Source of the DNA: Priestia megaterium NBRC 15308 = ATCC 14581
GTDB taxonomy: Bacteria; Bacillota; Bacilli; Bacillales; Bacillaceae_H
Assembly (NCBI RefSeq): GCF_000832985.1
Contig: NZ_CP009920.1
Span: 4,768,501-4,832,500 of the forward strand
DNA: 64,000 nucleotides
Reading direction: 5' to 3'
Position 1 is the first letter of the stretch; each line of letters starts with the position of its first letter. The position numbers were made by a program, and so were the translations under genes. This document shows positions 53,004 through 61,793 of this stretch, piece after piece. The notes below the pieces were generated by a model that was not told the DNA's origin, did not search any database, and saw only the letters and a list, made by a program, of their open reading frames with translations.

Positions 53004-53837
53004 TTATGTTCCTCCCAGCTCTTTGAAAATATCAATCAATAAATTTTTAATCACAAATTTGCGATATCGATCCGATCCTTCTCCATCATTTAAAATTGGA
53101 GCCGGTATATACTCAAGAGCAGTTTGAAGTCGATCTTCTAATGGAATGTCTTTCTGGTTTAGCACTTCTTCTACTTCAGCTGATCGAAAAGGAAACGAAC
53201 ATACTCCGCTGAAAGCTACTCGAATGTTTTCTTCTGTTTTTAAAGCTGCTACTGTAACTAGTGGATATCCTGTATCCCACTGCTGGCGCTCCTTTATACT
53301 CATATACGGGAGGTCAGCATACTTTGTTTCAACAAACACCTGAACAAGCAGCTCTCCTTTTTTTAGCTGCAAACGCCGCTGAAAAAGATCGTGAATCGAA
53401 TGGAGCTTTATTCCACTGAGATCTGCCACTGCGAGTTGACTATCCGCTAAAAGGAGCGGCAATACGGCTTCTCGATAAAAGATATGCCCACAAATATTTC
53501 CTCCCAGCGTTATTTTATTTCGAGCCGTGTGATCAGCCACTTCGCTAGCAGACTTACTTAATAAAGGAAATAAGTTTTTCTCTTCCAGTTCAGTCAACGT
53601 TACACCTGCACCAAAAATCATCCAGTCTTTATCGACTTCTGCTTTTTGAAACTCGGGTATATTTTTTATATCAATGACAGCATGGGTAACAAACAAACCC
53701 AACCTGCCCAATGTCAGAATTTCAGTGCCTCCAGCATAATAACGCGGCTGTTTGCCTTGATTCTCTAACTCTTGAAATAAGGCAACTGCTTCTGAAACGG
53801 TAGCAGGTTTGTGATATTCAAAGTCAAATGAAATCAT
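53004..53837 (-). CDS. pucC: Xanthine dehydrogenase, FAD subunit
   Basis: The flavoprotein subunit of 277 residues, passing electrons from the iron-sulfur centres to NAD+. The family blocks are RYYAGGTEILTLGRLG (FAD binding), FGAGVTLTELEE, ARNKITLGGNICGH and FVIKNLLIDIF. ATG 53837 follows AAGAAGGGA. It overlaps the end of pucD by 14 bases. In B. subtilis the order is pucABCDE; here C and D are swapped. Confidence 0.93.
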   Translation of the reverse strand: MISFDFEYHKPATVSEAVALFQELENQGKQPRYYAGGTEILTLGRLGLFVTHAVIDIKNIPEFQKAEVDKDWMIFGAGVTLTELEEKNLFPLLSKSASEVADHTARNKITLGGNICGHIFYREAVLPLLLADSQLAVADLSGIKLHSIHDLFQRRLQLKKGELLVQVFVETKYADLPYMSIKERQQWDTGYPLVTVAALKTEENIRVAFSGVCSFPFRSAEVEEVLNQKDIPLEDRLQTALEYIPAPILNDGEGSDRYRKFVIKNLLIDIFKELGGT

Positions 53838-56154
53838 CAGCATTCCCTTCTTTCATTCTCCAAATTAATTCTGGAATAAGCGGAAGGTGGTTTAATTCTG
53901 TTTCTGCTGCCACCGTTAAGCTGTTTCCTAAAGAAGCCGGCATACCAAGCAGCCCGTGTTCTCCGACTCCTCTAGCTCCGTAGGCCGCATCTAATTGAGG
54001 CGTATGAACAAATTCTACTACGTACTCCGGATGCTCTCCGTAGCGAAGAGGACGATATTTCCGAAGCTGAGGGTTTAAAATACGACCATTTGAATCAAAC
54101 CAAAATGTTTCTCTTCCGGCAAACGATAGGCCCATACTCATCGCACCCATGACTTGCCCTCTTGCCATTTTCTCGTTTAACACGGTTCCTATGTCAATAA
54201 CAGAGACTGCTTTTACAATACGATATCTATACGTTCTAGGGTTATATTCCACTTCAACTCCTTCAGCTGCTACCGTCCATTCAGGACCGGGACGCCCAGC
54301 TCCCGTTTCTTTATCCAAGTAGGTCATCCCTCTTAAAATATAATTGCCCCTCCCTATGATTTGCCCTCCAATTGCATTTCCGTTCGGATATTTATAACCA
54401 TATACAATTTCTTTAAAGGCCAAGGAGGTTTCAGGCTCATCCCGTAAAAAAACTTTTTCATTTTTTATTTCGATATCTTCCTCAGAAGCTCGAAATATAC
54501 AAGAAGCTATCTTTTTTAATTGGTTAATCACATCTTCAGCCGCTTCTAAAACCGCTCTTCCTGCCATAAAAGTGCCTCTGCTAGCCACCGTTTTCCAATG
54601 TTCAGGAGTCGTTTGAGTATCTACTTCCATTCGCACATGAATACGTTCCACGGGCATCTGCAATTTTTCAGCCAGTATTTGCGCGAGCACTGTTTTGGTC
54701 CCCGTGCCTAATTCAATAACGCCAGACATTAAATTCACGCTTCCATCAGGATTGAATGTGAGAATAACACCTGAACCTGCGTTTGTTTCAATAGTGGAGG
54801 TTTTCCAGACGCAGCTAATCCCTTTGGCAGTAATAAGGCCGTTTTCATGAACTATTCTCTGCCCTTCCTCCCATTTCATTAGCTGCTTCAAGCGACGAAT
54901 ACATTCCGGTAAGTTACCAACGCTGCTAGAAGTTAAACGTACTTGCGTAGGCGTAGTATCGCCCGGCAGAATAGCGTTTTTTTCTCTAAACTCCAAAGGA
55001 TCTATACCTGCTTTTTTAGCAAGGATGTCCATCGTGCGCTCAAACGCAAATAATAGTTCCGAATGGCTAAATCCTCGAAATGGAGAAGCGTAAGGGTGAT
55101 TTGTATATACACATAATGAATCACAAAAAACATGTTCAAGACGATAAGGTCCCGTACAGTCAGCTGCTGCTGCTTTACTCAAGTCCGTTCCTTTATCTGC
55201 GTAAGCACCGCTGTCGAACAAATAAAGAATGTCAGCAGCCTGCAAGAGTCCCTCTTTAGAACAACCTAGCTTGATTTTGGCATCTAGACCTACGTGAGCA
55301 GGCGAAGTAAGCATATCTTCTTCTCTTGTGTTCAATATTTTAACCAGCCTTCCACCCACAGCTTTTGAAGCTAGATAAGCAAGCAGCTCCAGCTGAACAG
55401 CTGCTTTTCCTCCATACCCTCCTCCTACTAGCGGTGTTTCAACGATCACTTTTCCCGCTTCAATTTCAAAGTACTCACTGATTAATTTTTTCACCATAAA
55501 AGGAGCTTGAGAAGAAGTGATAATTTTAACTAATCCATTTGGAAGGATTTCAGCAGCGGCGCTTCTTGTTTCCATTGCCGCGTGATCTGAAGGAGATAGA
55601 GAAAATGTTTCTTCAACTATTAACTCACTTTTTTGCCAACCTTCTTCTATATTGCCTTTTCGAATTTTAACTCTGTTTGCTACGTTGGTGCCGGGCTCTG
55701 GATACACCGTTTCATCATGCTTGTAGATGTGCATATGTTCATGCACTAAAGGAGAATCAGGCTTAATAGCGGCGCTAGGAGAATGTACGACAGGCAACGG
55801 TTCATATTGAATATGAACAGAACTCGCCGCACGCTCAGCGAGCGCAGGAGTTTCTGCTACTACTAGGACTACGGCTTCTCCGTGATACCGCACTTTTTCA
55901 AATGCAAGCGGTCGCCGGTCACGAACTCCTTCCCCGGTTAACGGCAAATGCTCACCCGTCACAACCGCGTGAACACCGGGAATAGCAATCGCCGCTTGGA
56001 CGTCTATTGCTTGAATCCTTGCATGAGCGTAAGGGCTGACTACTATTTTGGCATGCAGGGAGCCTTTAAACATGTAATCATTTGTATATCGAGCCGTACC
56101 CGTTACTTTTTCCAATGCATCTTTTCGAATAACGCTTTTTCCAATGACCTCCAC
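53824..56154 (-). CDS. pucD: Xanthine dehydrogenase, molybdopterin subunit
   Basis: The catalytic subunit of 776 residues that hydroxylates the purine at a molybdenum cofactor. GTG 56154 is preceded by GGAGGTGAA. Seen are KVTGTARYTNDYM, PSDHAAMETRSAAAE, GGGYGGKAAVQLE, PYASPFRGFSHSELLFAFER (the molybdenum-domain arginine region), GTGTKTVLAQILAEKL, the C-terminal GARGVGEHGLLGMPASLGN with the catalytic Glu. It overlaps pucC. The enzyme converts hypoxanthine to xanthine to urate. Confidence 0.94.
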   Translation of the reverse strand: MEVIGKSVIRKDALEKVTGTARYTNDYMFKGSLHAKIVVSPYAHARIQAIDVQAAIAIPGVHAVVTGEHLPLTGEGVRDRRPLAFEKVRYHGEAVVLVVAETPALAERAASSVHIQYEPLPVVHSPSAAIKPDSPLVHEHMHIYKHDETVYPEPGTNVANRVKIRKGNIEEGWQKSELIVEETFSLSPSDHAAMETRSAAAEILPNGLVKIITSSQAPFMVKKLISEYFEIEAGKVIVETPLVGGGYGGKAAVQLELLAYLASKAVGGRLVKILNTREEDMLTSPAHVGLDAKIKLGCSKEGLLQAADILYLFDSGAYADKGTDLSKAAAADCTGPYRLEHVFCDSLCVYTNHPYASPFRGFSHSELLFAFERTMDILAKKAGIDPLEFREKNAILPGDTTPTQVRLTSSSVGNLPECIRRLKQLMKWEEGQRIVHENGLITAKGISCVWKTSTIETNAGSGVILTFNPDGSVNLMSGVIELGTGTKTVLAQILAEKLQMPVERIHVRMEVDTQTTPEHWKTVASRGTFMAGRAVLEAAEDVINQLKKIASCIFRASEEDIEIKNEKVFLRDEPETSLAFKEIVYGYKYPNGNAIGGQIIGRGNYILRGMTYLDKETGAGRPGPEWTVAAEGVEVEYNPRTYRYRIVKAVSVIDIGTVLNEKMARGQVMGAMSMGLSFAGRETFWFDSNGRILNPQLRKYRPLRYGEHPEYVVEFVHTPQLDAAYGARGVGEHGLLGMPASLGNSLTVAAETELNHLPLIPELIWRMKEGNADDFI

Positions 56155-56172
56155 TCTTTTCACCTCCATCAA

Positions 56173-56817
56173 TCAAAACAGTCGACTTTTCTCTTTGTAT
56201 ATCTTTTTAATGCGCTCATACGCTTGTTTTGTATCAACATCCATAAAAAGGCAAGCGTCGGTCCATTCATACAATATTCCATTTTCAGGTCCGCTTTGTC
56301 TTATGATTTTTCTTGCCCCTTGATCTCCTTGCAGCTTATCCAAGCTTGAAAACATTTGTTTTGAAAATAAAACCGGTGCTCTGGCAATTCCTTGATAAAA
56401 AGATGAAATAAACGGAACGGAAGAGTGATTCTCAAACAAAGAAACAAATGTATCTATCAGCACGATACTTATAAGAGGCTGATCCGCCAACAGCACAATA
56501 ATAGCATCAGCGTTTAGTTCTTTTGCTTTTTTTAATCCGCATTTTAAAGACGCAGACTGACCTTTTAAAGCGCTACTACAAGAAGTATGACTCCACTTCT
56601 TCTGATATGCTTCTGAAAAAAGAGTAGGGTCAACCCACTCAAGTTGATCTCCTTTCTTTGTTACTACTATCGTATGATTTACTTTTGAAGAAACCACTTT
56701 TCGTAAAGCCTTACTTCCCAAACACCCATTACCTAAAGGCAGCAGCAACTTATTTCTGCCCATCCTTTTACTAGCTCCCGCGGCAAGATAAACAGCAACA
56801 ATATTTAATCCGGACAT
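56173..56817 (-). CDS. pucB: MobA-like nucleotidyltransferase for the molybdenum cofactor
   Basis: A 214-residue NTP-transferase-fold protein resembling MocA/CoxI-type enzymes that add CMP to molybdopterin for XDH-family enzymes. The signature VAVYLAAGASKRMGRNKLLLP binds the nucleotide; LLADQPLIS and LQGDQGARKIIRQ are the later conserved blocks. ATG follows AAAAAGGGGC. It overlaps pucA by 13 bases and sits 18 bases before pucD. Confidence 0.88.
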   Translation of the reverse strand: MSGLNIVAVYLAAGASKRMGRNKLLLPLGNGCLGSKALRKVVSSKVNHTIVVTKKGDQLEWVDPTLFSEAYQKKWSHTSCSSALKGQSASLKCGLKKAKELNADAIIVLLADQPLISIVLIDTFVSLFENHSSVPFISSFYQGIARAPVLFSKQMFSSLDKLQGDQGARKIIRQSGPENGILYEWTDACLFMDVDTKQAYERIKKIYKEKSRLF

Positions 56818-57824
56818 TTTTGCCCCTTTTTTTCATCATACATTCGGAGGTTTTGAATTAATTCAGCAAGAATACTAACGGCAATTTCCTGCGGTCCTAC
56901 CGCTCCTATAGAAAGTCCTACCGGCGAATGAATGCGTGATGAAATATCAGTATTCAATAATCGAAGTGTTCGCTTTTTAGATCCTAAAACTCCTATATAC
57001 TTCACAGGGTTTGATTTTAATAGCGAGAGAATTTCTTGATCGCGATAAAAATTATGCGTCATGATCACAACAAAATCATCGCTTTGTATGGACAGCTGTC
57101 TGTCTACTTCCTCTGGAAATCCAATATGTATTTCCTCTGCTAGCGGAAAATGTTCCTTATTACATAAAGCCGGTCTCCAGTCGCATAAGGTAACAGAAAA
57201 CCCCGTATTGGCAGCAAGTGATACTAAATATTTTGCATCGGCGCCTGCTCCCCAGATAATTAGACGAGGCTTTGGTTTATGTAGATGAGCATATGTGAGC
57301 AAGGAGCAATTTGAAAGTTGAATACCGCTCTTTCTCCCATTCCAATCATCTGTTGCAAAAAATGATGCGTCGCTATTTCCACCAAATATTTCGCCCGTCT
57401 TTTCTACATAAAAAGAGGTTGTTTGAATAAAGTTTTTTTCTAATTTTTTAATATGCAAAACAGGATTTCGGTTATCTAAATGACGTTTCACCCGCAAAAG
57501 ATTTTGCTTCATCCTCACAGTTACAGGTTCTAGGAGAATATAGAGAATTCCATTGCAGCCTGCTCCTTGTCCCCATCCTACATCACCTTCTTCTTTTAAA
57601 TTGTACGTAACGGTTAATACGTGCTCAGTGTCGAACAACTCTTTTACGCGCTCAGCAATATCTGCTTCTACACAACCAGCGCTTAACATCCCAATGTTCT
57701 CCCCATTTTCTTGGAACAGCATGGACGCTCCTTCTTTTAAATATGAGGATCCTTCTACATGAACAATCGTTGCCAACACACTTTTTACTGTTGATGTGTT
57801 TACAGCATGTAAAATATCGTGCAT
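56805..57824 (-). CDS. pucA: XdhC-family molybdenum cofactor insertion factor
   Basis: A 339-residue XdhC/CoxI-type chaperone that binds and sulfurates the molybdenum cofactor before insertion in PucD. VLATIVHVEGSSYLKEGASML, MLSAGCVEADIAERVKELF and DVGWGQGAGCNGILYILLEPV are the N-terminal marks. The C-terminal Rossmann-like region has LIIWGAGADAKYLVSLAANTGF, VIMTHNFYRDQEILSLL, YIGVLGSKKRT and SPVGLSIGAVGPQEIAVSI. It leads the operon pucA-B-D-C-E; the ATG follows AAAGGAGGG. Confidence 0.92.
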   Translation of the reverse strand: MHDILHAVNTSTVKSVLATIVHVEGSSYLKEGASMLFQENGENIGMLSAGCVEADIAERVKELFDTEHVLTVTYNLKEEGDVGWGQGAGCNGILYILLEPVTVRMKQNLLRVKRHLDNRNPVLHIKKLEKNFIQTTSFYVEKTGEIFGGNSDASFFATDDWNGRKSGIQLSNCSLLTYAHLHKPKPRLIIWGAGADAKYLVSLAANTGFSVTLCDWRPALCNKEHFPLAEEIHIGFPEEVDRQLSIQSDDFVVIMTHNFYRDQEILSLLKSNPVKYIGVLGSKKRTLRLLNTDISSRIHSPVGLSIGAVGPQEIAVSILAELIQNLRMYDEKKGQKCPD

Positions 57825-58008
57825 TTTTATTATTCCCTCCTTTTCCTGTCGAGGTTTTAAAATCTTTTCACGTTTTACACAGAACTACAATACGCTACAG
57901 TAGACCACTTCTGCTCTCTGAATGAATCCATGTATTATTCATATTTTCAAAGAAGCTACAATAAGCTTTTAAAGACTTAGAAGAACTGTCGTTTGAAAGG
58001 AGAATAAT

Positions 58009-58239
58009 ATGCTATTCGACTCAACAAAAATCAACCTAGGAAAATTGAACGTTCGCAGTGCTGATCAAGCAAGCAGTATTTCTATTGGAAATACGTCAAA
58101 AGTTACAAGATATGTCACATCAAAGAAAAATCAGGCCTTCGGACAGCAGCACGCTGATCAATGTTTTACAACGGGATCTGCTTACAAAATTGTAGATAAT
58201 GATTATGTAGATGCATTTGCAACAAAAAATGATAAATAA
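58009..58239 (+). CDS. GerPA/GerPF-like spore germination protein (76 aa)
   Basis: A short protein with an N-terminal beta-rich half (INLGKLNVRSADQASSISIG) and a polar half ending FGQQHADQCFTTGSAYKIVDN, similar in style to GerPA/GerPF and YpzD of Bacillus, which sit in the spore coat and let germinants reach the receptors. ATG follows AAAGGAG. It forms a pair with the next gene, 12 bases away. The exact GerP class is uncertain because this family is short and diverse. Confidence 0.75.
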   Translation: MLFDSTKINLGKLNVRSADQASSISIGNTSKVTRYVTSKKNQAFGQQHADQCFTTGSAYKIVDNDYVDAFATKNDK

Positions 58240-58251
58240 GGAGGAAACTAT

Positions 58252-58485
58252 ATGATTTTTTCGCCTATGGTCATTAACTTACAAGCCTTCAAAGTGAACG
58301 TTTTGGATAATTCATCTGTTTTAAGCATAGGACCTAATCAGCAGCTTGATGTGTTCGTATCTTATAAACGTAATCAAGGTCTGGGAGAATCAAACGGAGA
58401 TTTTTCTCCGAACGTAACTCCGTTCTCATGGATTATAGACTCAGATGTAAATGATTCAAATTCAGTTAAAAATAGCGTAATTTAA
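58252..58485 (+). CDS. GerPA/GerPF-like spore germination protein (77 aa)
   Basis: Shares the layout of its neighbours: VINLQAFKVNVLDNSSVLSIG at the N-terminus, then a polar segment YKRNQGLGESNGDFSPNVTPF. ATG follows AAGGAGGAAAC. It is followed by a strong bidirectional terminator that separates the pair from a third, convergent member. A role in spore germination is inferred from family resemblance. Confidence 0.75.
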   Translation: MIFSPMVINLQAFKVNVLDNSSVLSIGPNQQLDVFVSYKRNQGLGESNGDFSPNVTPFSWIIDSDVNDSNSVKNSVI

Positions 58486-58563
58486 TTTTTTCATCTCCTC
58501 TACCTCTACTGCGCACAACTAGCAGCATATCTTCATCTATTCATCTATTAGCATTCAATCGGA

Positions 58564-58616
58564 AGCCTAATAAATATAACCTGCATCTGAACTGGCTATA
58601 TTTATTAGGCTTTTTC
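58564..58616. terminator. Bidirectional terminator
   Basis: Perfect stem AGCCTAATAAATATA/TATATTTATTAGGCT with T-run, between converging GerP-like genes. Confidence 0.88.
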
Positions 58617-58855
58617 TATGAAATGGGCACTTTTTGAAAAGATGATGGGCTGTCAATTTGATCTCGATCATCGACACAGCTTCTCGTTCCTATAAAGCCG
58701 CTATCATCACCAAAATTTTGCCCAAATCCCTGTGTTTTTTTATCTGAATTATTCCAGTCTGCTAGTAAATTCTGTCCGATATTTACTGCAGACGCATTTT
58801 CAAAGGAATTTATCTTTAGCATTAAAATATTAATATTTATAGATGCACCTGCCAT
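58616..58855 (-). CDS. GerPA/GerPF-like protein (79 aa)
   Basis: The clearest member of the trio: ILMLKINSFENASAVNIGQN followed by SDKKTQGFGQNFGDDSGF. This is the pattern of YpzD/GerPA-type proteins. ATG 58855 follows AGGGGGTGG. It is divergent from the Hsp20 gene, sharing about 70 bases of control region, and convergent with the other two. Expected in the sporulating mother cell. Confidence 0.8.
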   Translation of the reverse strand: MAGASININILMLKINSFENASAVNIGQNLLADWNNSDKKTQGFGQNFGDDSGFIGTRSCVDDRDQIDSPSSFQKVPIS

Positions 58856-58925
58856 TTAAACCACCCCCTTTTCAAACTATATTCAAATTCCATCTTTTTA
58901 TGATGTGTGGTAAGGAGGAAACCAT

Positions 58926-59399
58926 ATGGACTTTGATAAACTTATGCAGTGGATGGAATTTGCTAAAAAATATCAAACAAATGACTTTTGGAACGGTGTT
59001 TTTGATCAAACTGCTTTTAACGAATTTATGAAAGAAAATATGGATATGAATGCTCCTGATTCATATCAGGCACCTCAGGCTTCTAAAAGTACTTTTCCAC
59101 CTGTTGACATTTACGTTACCCCACATGAAATCATTATTATCGCTGACTTGCCCGGCTATCTAAAAGAAAATTTGCACGTGTCTGTTTCAGGCAGCCGGCT
59201 TTTGTTAAAAGGCTCAACGCACCCTCTCATCACAGGACAGCCGGTTGTACAAGAACGACCTTCTGGAGACTTTAACCGAATTATTGAATTGCCAGAGCCT
59301 ACGGATGCGCATCATCTGCGTGCGAAATTTGAAAATGGACTGCTTATTCTTTCTTATCACAGGCAGTTTTTCCAAGAAGAACGTATTCACATTGAATAA
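58926..59399 (+). CDS. Hsp20/alpha-crystallin-type protein, probable spore coat protein
   Basis: A 157-residue small heat-shock-type protein. After a variable N-terminus of about 60 residues comes the alpha-crystallin domain: FPPVDIYVTPHEIIIIADLPGY, VSVSGSRLLLKG, FNRIIELPEPTD and FENGLLILSYHRQ. The I-x-I tail is RIHIE. ATG follows AAGGAGGAAACC. Its place amid GerP-like genes suggests a coat-assembly protein like CotM or CotP rather than a heat-shock chaperone. Confidence 0.82.
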   Translation: MDFDKLMQWMEFAKKYQTNDFWNGVFDQTAFNEFMKENMDMNAPDSYQAPQASKSTFPPVDIYVTPHEIIIIADLPGYLKENLHVSVSGSRLLLKGSTHPLITGQPVVQERPSGDFNRIIELPEPTDAHHLRAKFENGLLILSYHRQFFQEERIHIE

Positions 59400-59546
59400 G
59401 GCTTAGTAGTTTTATGAATGAAATTCAATAATTCACATAAGCATTTATAAACGCAAAGAATTTAACGTGAATTTCCAAACTGGACCCATTTATATTTATC
59501 TAATTGTTATTACATCGGAAATAAGCCCAAGATGAGGAGAAGCGAA

Positions 59547-60443
59547 ATGTCTATGAAAGGATTTTTCAACCCCAAACAGACTAACCAACAGCTTCATACT
59601 GAGCTAGCGGACTTCAAACATCAAATCAAGCGTATTAACACGCTTGAAGTTCACATGAACCGTTTTCTAAAACTCGAACCGCAAATTGGTTCTCTCATAA
59701 TGCTCAAAAAAAAGCTGGAGGCTCAGCCCTCGCACTCCAATGATTCTTCACCTTCACAAAGAAGCACTCATAAAAATGCTGAACACGCATATGCAAAAGA
59801 TAAGAAAGAGATTGCTAACCAGCTTCAATTTTTAAAGGAAAAAGTAGCGCAATTGGAACAAGTGATCTCCATGCAACCCCCTCGCGATAAAAAGATAGAC
59901 GCTGTACCTTATATGGATATAACTCGGTTAGTAGAACAATCTGTAGAAAAACAAATGGCTCCTTATATCGAAAAAATGACCGAACTAGATAACAGAGTTT
60001 CAGCATTAGAACGCAGCATGTCGCTTTTAACTGAAGTACAGGTGGACATGCTAAAACGGACTTCTTCCCTTCAAGAAGAAGTAAAATTGATTCACCAAAA
60101 AGGCACACTTTTAGAAAATGCTCCCCCGCCTATTCATATTGATAAATTTTTTCTTGATAAATACGAACAAAACAACAATATTGGCCAAGTTGGCATTAAA
60201 GAACTCGGCGGTACTTTAAATATCGGAGCTACATATGGAAGCGGAGCTATACCAAAGGATTTCACGGACCAAATCCAAAAAGACATGGAAGAGTTAAAAA
60301 ACGCTAAATCAGATATTTCTTCTGGTAAAACGAAGCCTGCACCAGAGGAAAAAGAGAATTCTTCTTCCTCTTTCGAAAAAGAAGACACGTATACGGAAGT
60401 TCCTATTTTTGATGAAGATGATCCAAAGGAAGAGTCAGTCTAA
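59547..60443 (+). CDS. GerPC-like spore germination protein
   Basis: A 298-residue protein starting at ATG 59547 after GAGGAGAAGC. The N-terminal 190 residues are mostly predicted coiled coil (FKHQIKRINTLEVHMN, LQFLKEKVAQLEQVIS, MTELDNRVSALERSMSLL). The C-terminal segment IHIDKFFLDKYEQNNNIGQV followed by IKELGGTLNIGATYGSG resembles the conserved end of GerPC, a subunit of the coat-associated GerP assembly; GerPC of B. subtilis is about 205 residues, so this is longer. An acidic, serine-rich tail follows. The GerP neighbourhood supports the call. Confidence 0.65.
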   Translation: MSMKGFFNPKQTNQQLHTELADFKHQIKRINTLEVHMNRFLKLEPQIGSLIMLKKKLEAQPSHSNDSSPSQRSTHKNAEHAYAKDKKEIANQLQFLKEKVAQLEQVISMQPPRDKKIDAVPYMDITRLVEQSVEKQMAPYIEKMTELDNRVSALERSMSLLTEVQVDMLKRTSSLQEEVKLIHQKGTLLENAPPPIHIDKFFLDKYEQNNNIGQVGIKELGGTLNIGATYGSGAIPKDFTDQIQKDMEELKNAKSDISSGKTKPAPEEKENSSSSFEKEDTYTEVPIFDEDDPKEESV

Positions 60444-60535
60444 AAAAGTCATAAAATTATATGTAGTTATGACTAGAATTTTTGCAAGCTATTCTTTACA
60501 CTATAGGTAATAACTTCAAAAAAGGAGATATGCTG

Positions 60536-60667
60536 ATGCCAAAGCTTTTATGGAGAATAGGTGCTGTCATGTTGCTAATGTGTGGAGGCTTTATCTTTTT
60601 ATTTATTGCTGCTTCGCAAATGATGGTTCAGCAATACAAACCTTTTTTTAGACGCGAGAGTGCATAA
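60536..60667 (+). CDS. Single-helix membrane protein (43 aa)
   Basis: ATG 60536 follows AAAAGGAG, preferred to an earlier frame start. The product has one hydrophobic helix (AVMLLMCGGFIFLFIAASQMM) with basic ends. It is followed by a strong terminator that overlaps its stop codon. No family is recognised. It may be part of the sporulation cluster by position only. Confidence 0.6.
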   Translation: MPKLLWRIGAVMLLMCGGFIFLFIAASQMMVQQYKPFFRRESA

Positions 60668-60682
60668 CTCTCGCGTTTTTTT
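60652..60682 (+). terminator. Terminator
   Basis: Perfect stem ACGCGAGAGT/ACTCTCGCGT and T-run, containing the preceding stop codon. Confidence 0.85.
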
Positions 60683-60743
60683 ATTGAATATTATCCTGTT
60701 TATGGTAATGTATATATCAAAAAGATATAGGAGAGGAAAATAA

Positions 60744-61298
60744 ATGAAGGAGAATCAAACAACATATGCAATTTTAGGACTTCTTACCACGGAATGCAGA
60801 ACTGGTTATGAAATTAAGCAGTTAATAGATCGAAGTTTAAATCATTTTTGGAAAATCAGTTATGGCCAAATTTATCCCACTTTACAAAAGCTTGTGAATA
60901 ATGAACTAGCAACGGTCAATTCCGTTGCTCAAACTGATAAACCAGATAAAAAAGAGTATGTAATAACAACTAAAGGAAAAGAAGTTCTGCAAGATTGGCT
61001 GCGTGAACCTATTAAGCAGCTCCCTTCCGAAAGAAATGAAATTTTGTTAAAACTCTTTTTTAGTAGTCAGCAAGAAAAGCAACTCACAATTTCCCAGTTA
61101 AAAAACGCTCAGCAGAAACTAACTGAACGTTATCACATGTATTGCGGAATCGAAGACAGCATTTCTAACAGCCCTTCTCCCGACAGAACGTATTGGCTTA
61201 TTACCCTAGACTACGGTAAACGAACAACGTGTGCTTCGATAGAATGGTGCAAAGATACGATTAATAAATTATATGATGAGGAGGCGCATAATTTATGA
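60744..61298 (+). CDS. PadR-family transcriptional regulator (184 aa)
   Basis: A dimeric winged-helix regulator. TYAILGLLTTECRTGYEIKQ and HFWKISYGQIYPTLQKLVNNELAT form the PadR recognition domain, and the C-terminal helical region (residues 85-184) is the dimer arm. ATG follows AGGAGAGG. Its stop overlaps the start of the DUF4188 gene (ATGA), so the regulator and the oxygenase-like protein form one operon that the PadR protein probably controls itself. Confidence 0.92.
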   Translation: MKENQTTYAILGLLTTECRTGYEIKQLIDRSLNHFWKISYGQIYPTLQKLVNNELATVNSVAQTDKPDKKEYVITTKGKEVLQDWLREPIKQLPSERNEILLKLFFSSQQEKQLTISQLKNAQQKLTERYHMYCGIEDSISNSPSPDRTYWLITLDYGKRTTCASIEWCKDTINKLYDEEAHNL

Positions 61299-61768
61299 TT
61301 CATTCCAATCGTGTGATGGCTAAGCCCGGTCAGGAGTTGGTTGTCTTTGTTATAGGAATGCGCATTAATAAATGGACAGCCGTACACAAATGGTTCCCTG
61401 TATTTAAAGCAATGCCTCCTATGATTCGCGAATTGTATACAAACAAAAAACTTGGCTTTTTATCTTTGCAAGGATCTTTTAATTTAAGAACCATCACGCT
61501 GATTCAATATTGGGAGTCAGTTGATCAATTGACCTCCTATGCCAAAGGTCCTCAACACTTAAAAGCTTGGAATTCTTTTTATAAACAGGCTTCAAAAACG
61601 AATGCAGTGGGCATTTATCATGAAACGTACGTCATTCCTGCAGGAAATTATGAATCAGTATACGTGAATATGCCTTTGTTCGGTTTAGCTAAAGCGCTTG
61701 GATCTGAAACCATAACGAAACATACTCAAACTGCCAAAAAACGTTTGAATGTTAAAAAGCCGCTTTAA
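61295..61768 (+). CDS. DUF4188-family protein (monooxygenase-like)
   Basis: A 157-residue protein of the DUF4188 family, with a ferredoxin-like alpha/beta-barrel fold similar to antibiotic-biosynthesis monooxygenases. Family text: LVVFVIGMRINKWTAVHKW, GFLSLQGSFNLRTITLIQYW, SYAKGPQHLKAWNSFYKQ and VGIYHETYVIPAGNYESVY. It overlaps the PadR gene, suggesting a small stress-response unit. No catalytic residues can be named. Confidence 0.88.
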   Translation: MIHSNRVMAKPGQELVVFVIGMRINKWTAVHKWFPVFKAMPPMIRELYTNKKLGFLSLQGSFNLRTITLIQYWESVDQLTSYAKGPQHLKAWNSFYKQASKTNAVGIYHETYVIPAGNYESVYVNMPLFGLAKALGSETITKHTQTAKKRLNVKKPL

Positions 61769-61782
61769 CTAAAAGCGGCTTT
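61755..61782. terminator. Terminator
   Basis: Hairpin AAGCCGCTTT/AAAGCGGCTT overlapping the DUF4188 stop. Confidence 0.75.
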
Positions 61783-61793
61783 CGTTATATTTG

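Noticed and set aside
57825-58008. Promoter or PucR box upstream of pucA
   Set aside because: No stretch resembles the PucR consensus closely, and no clear -35/-10 pair could be set.
58009-58239. Sigma-E promoter upstream of the first GerP-like gene
   Set aside because: TCATATT fits the -35 consensus, but the -10-like CTACAATA is too close (about 10 bases).
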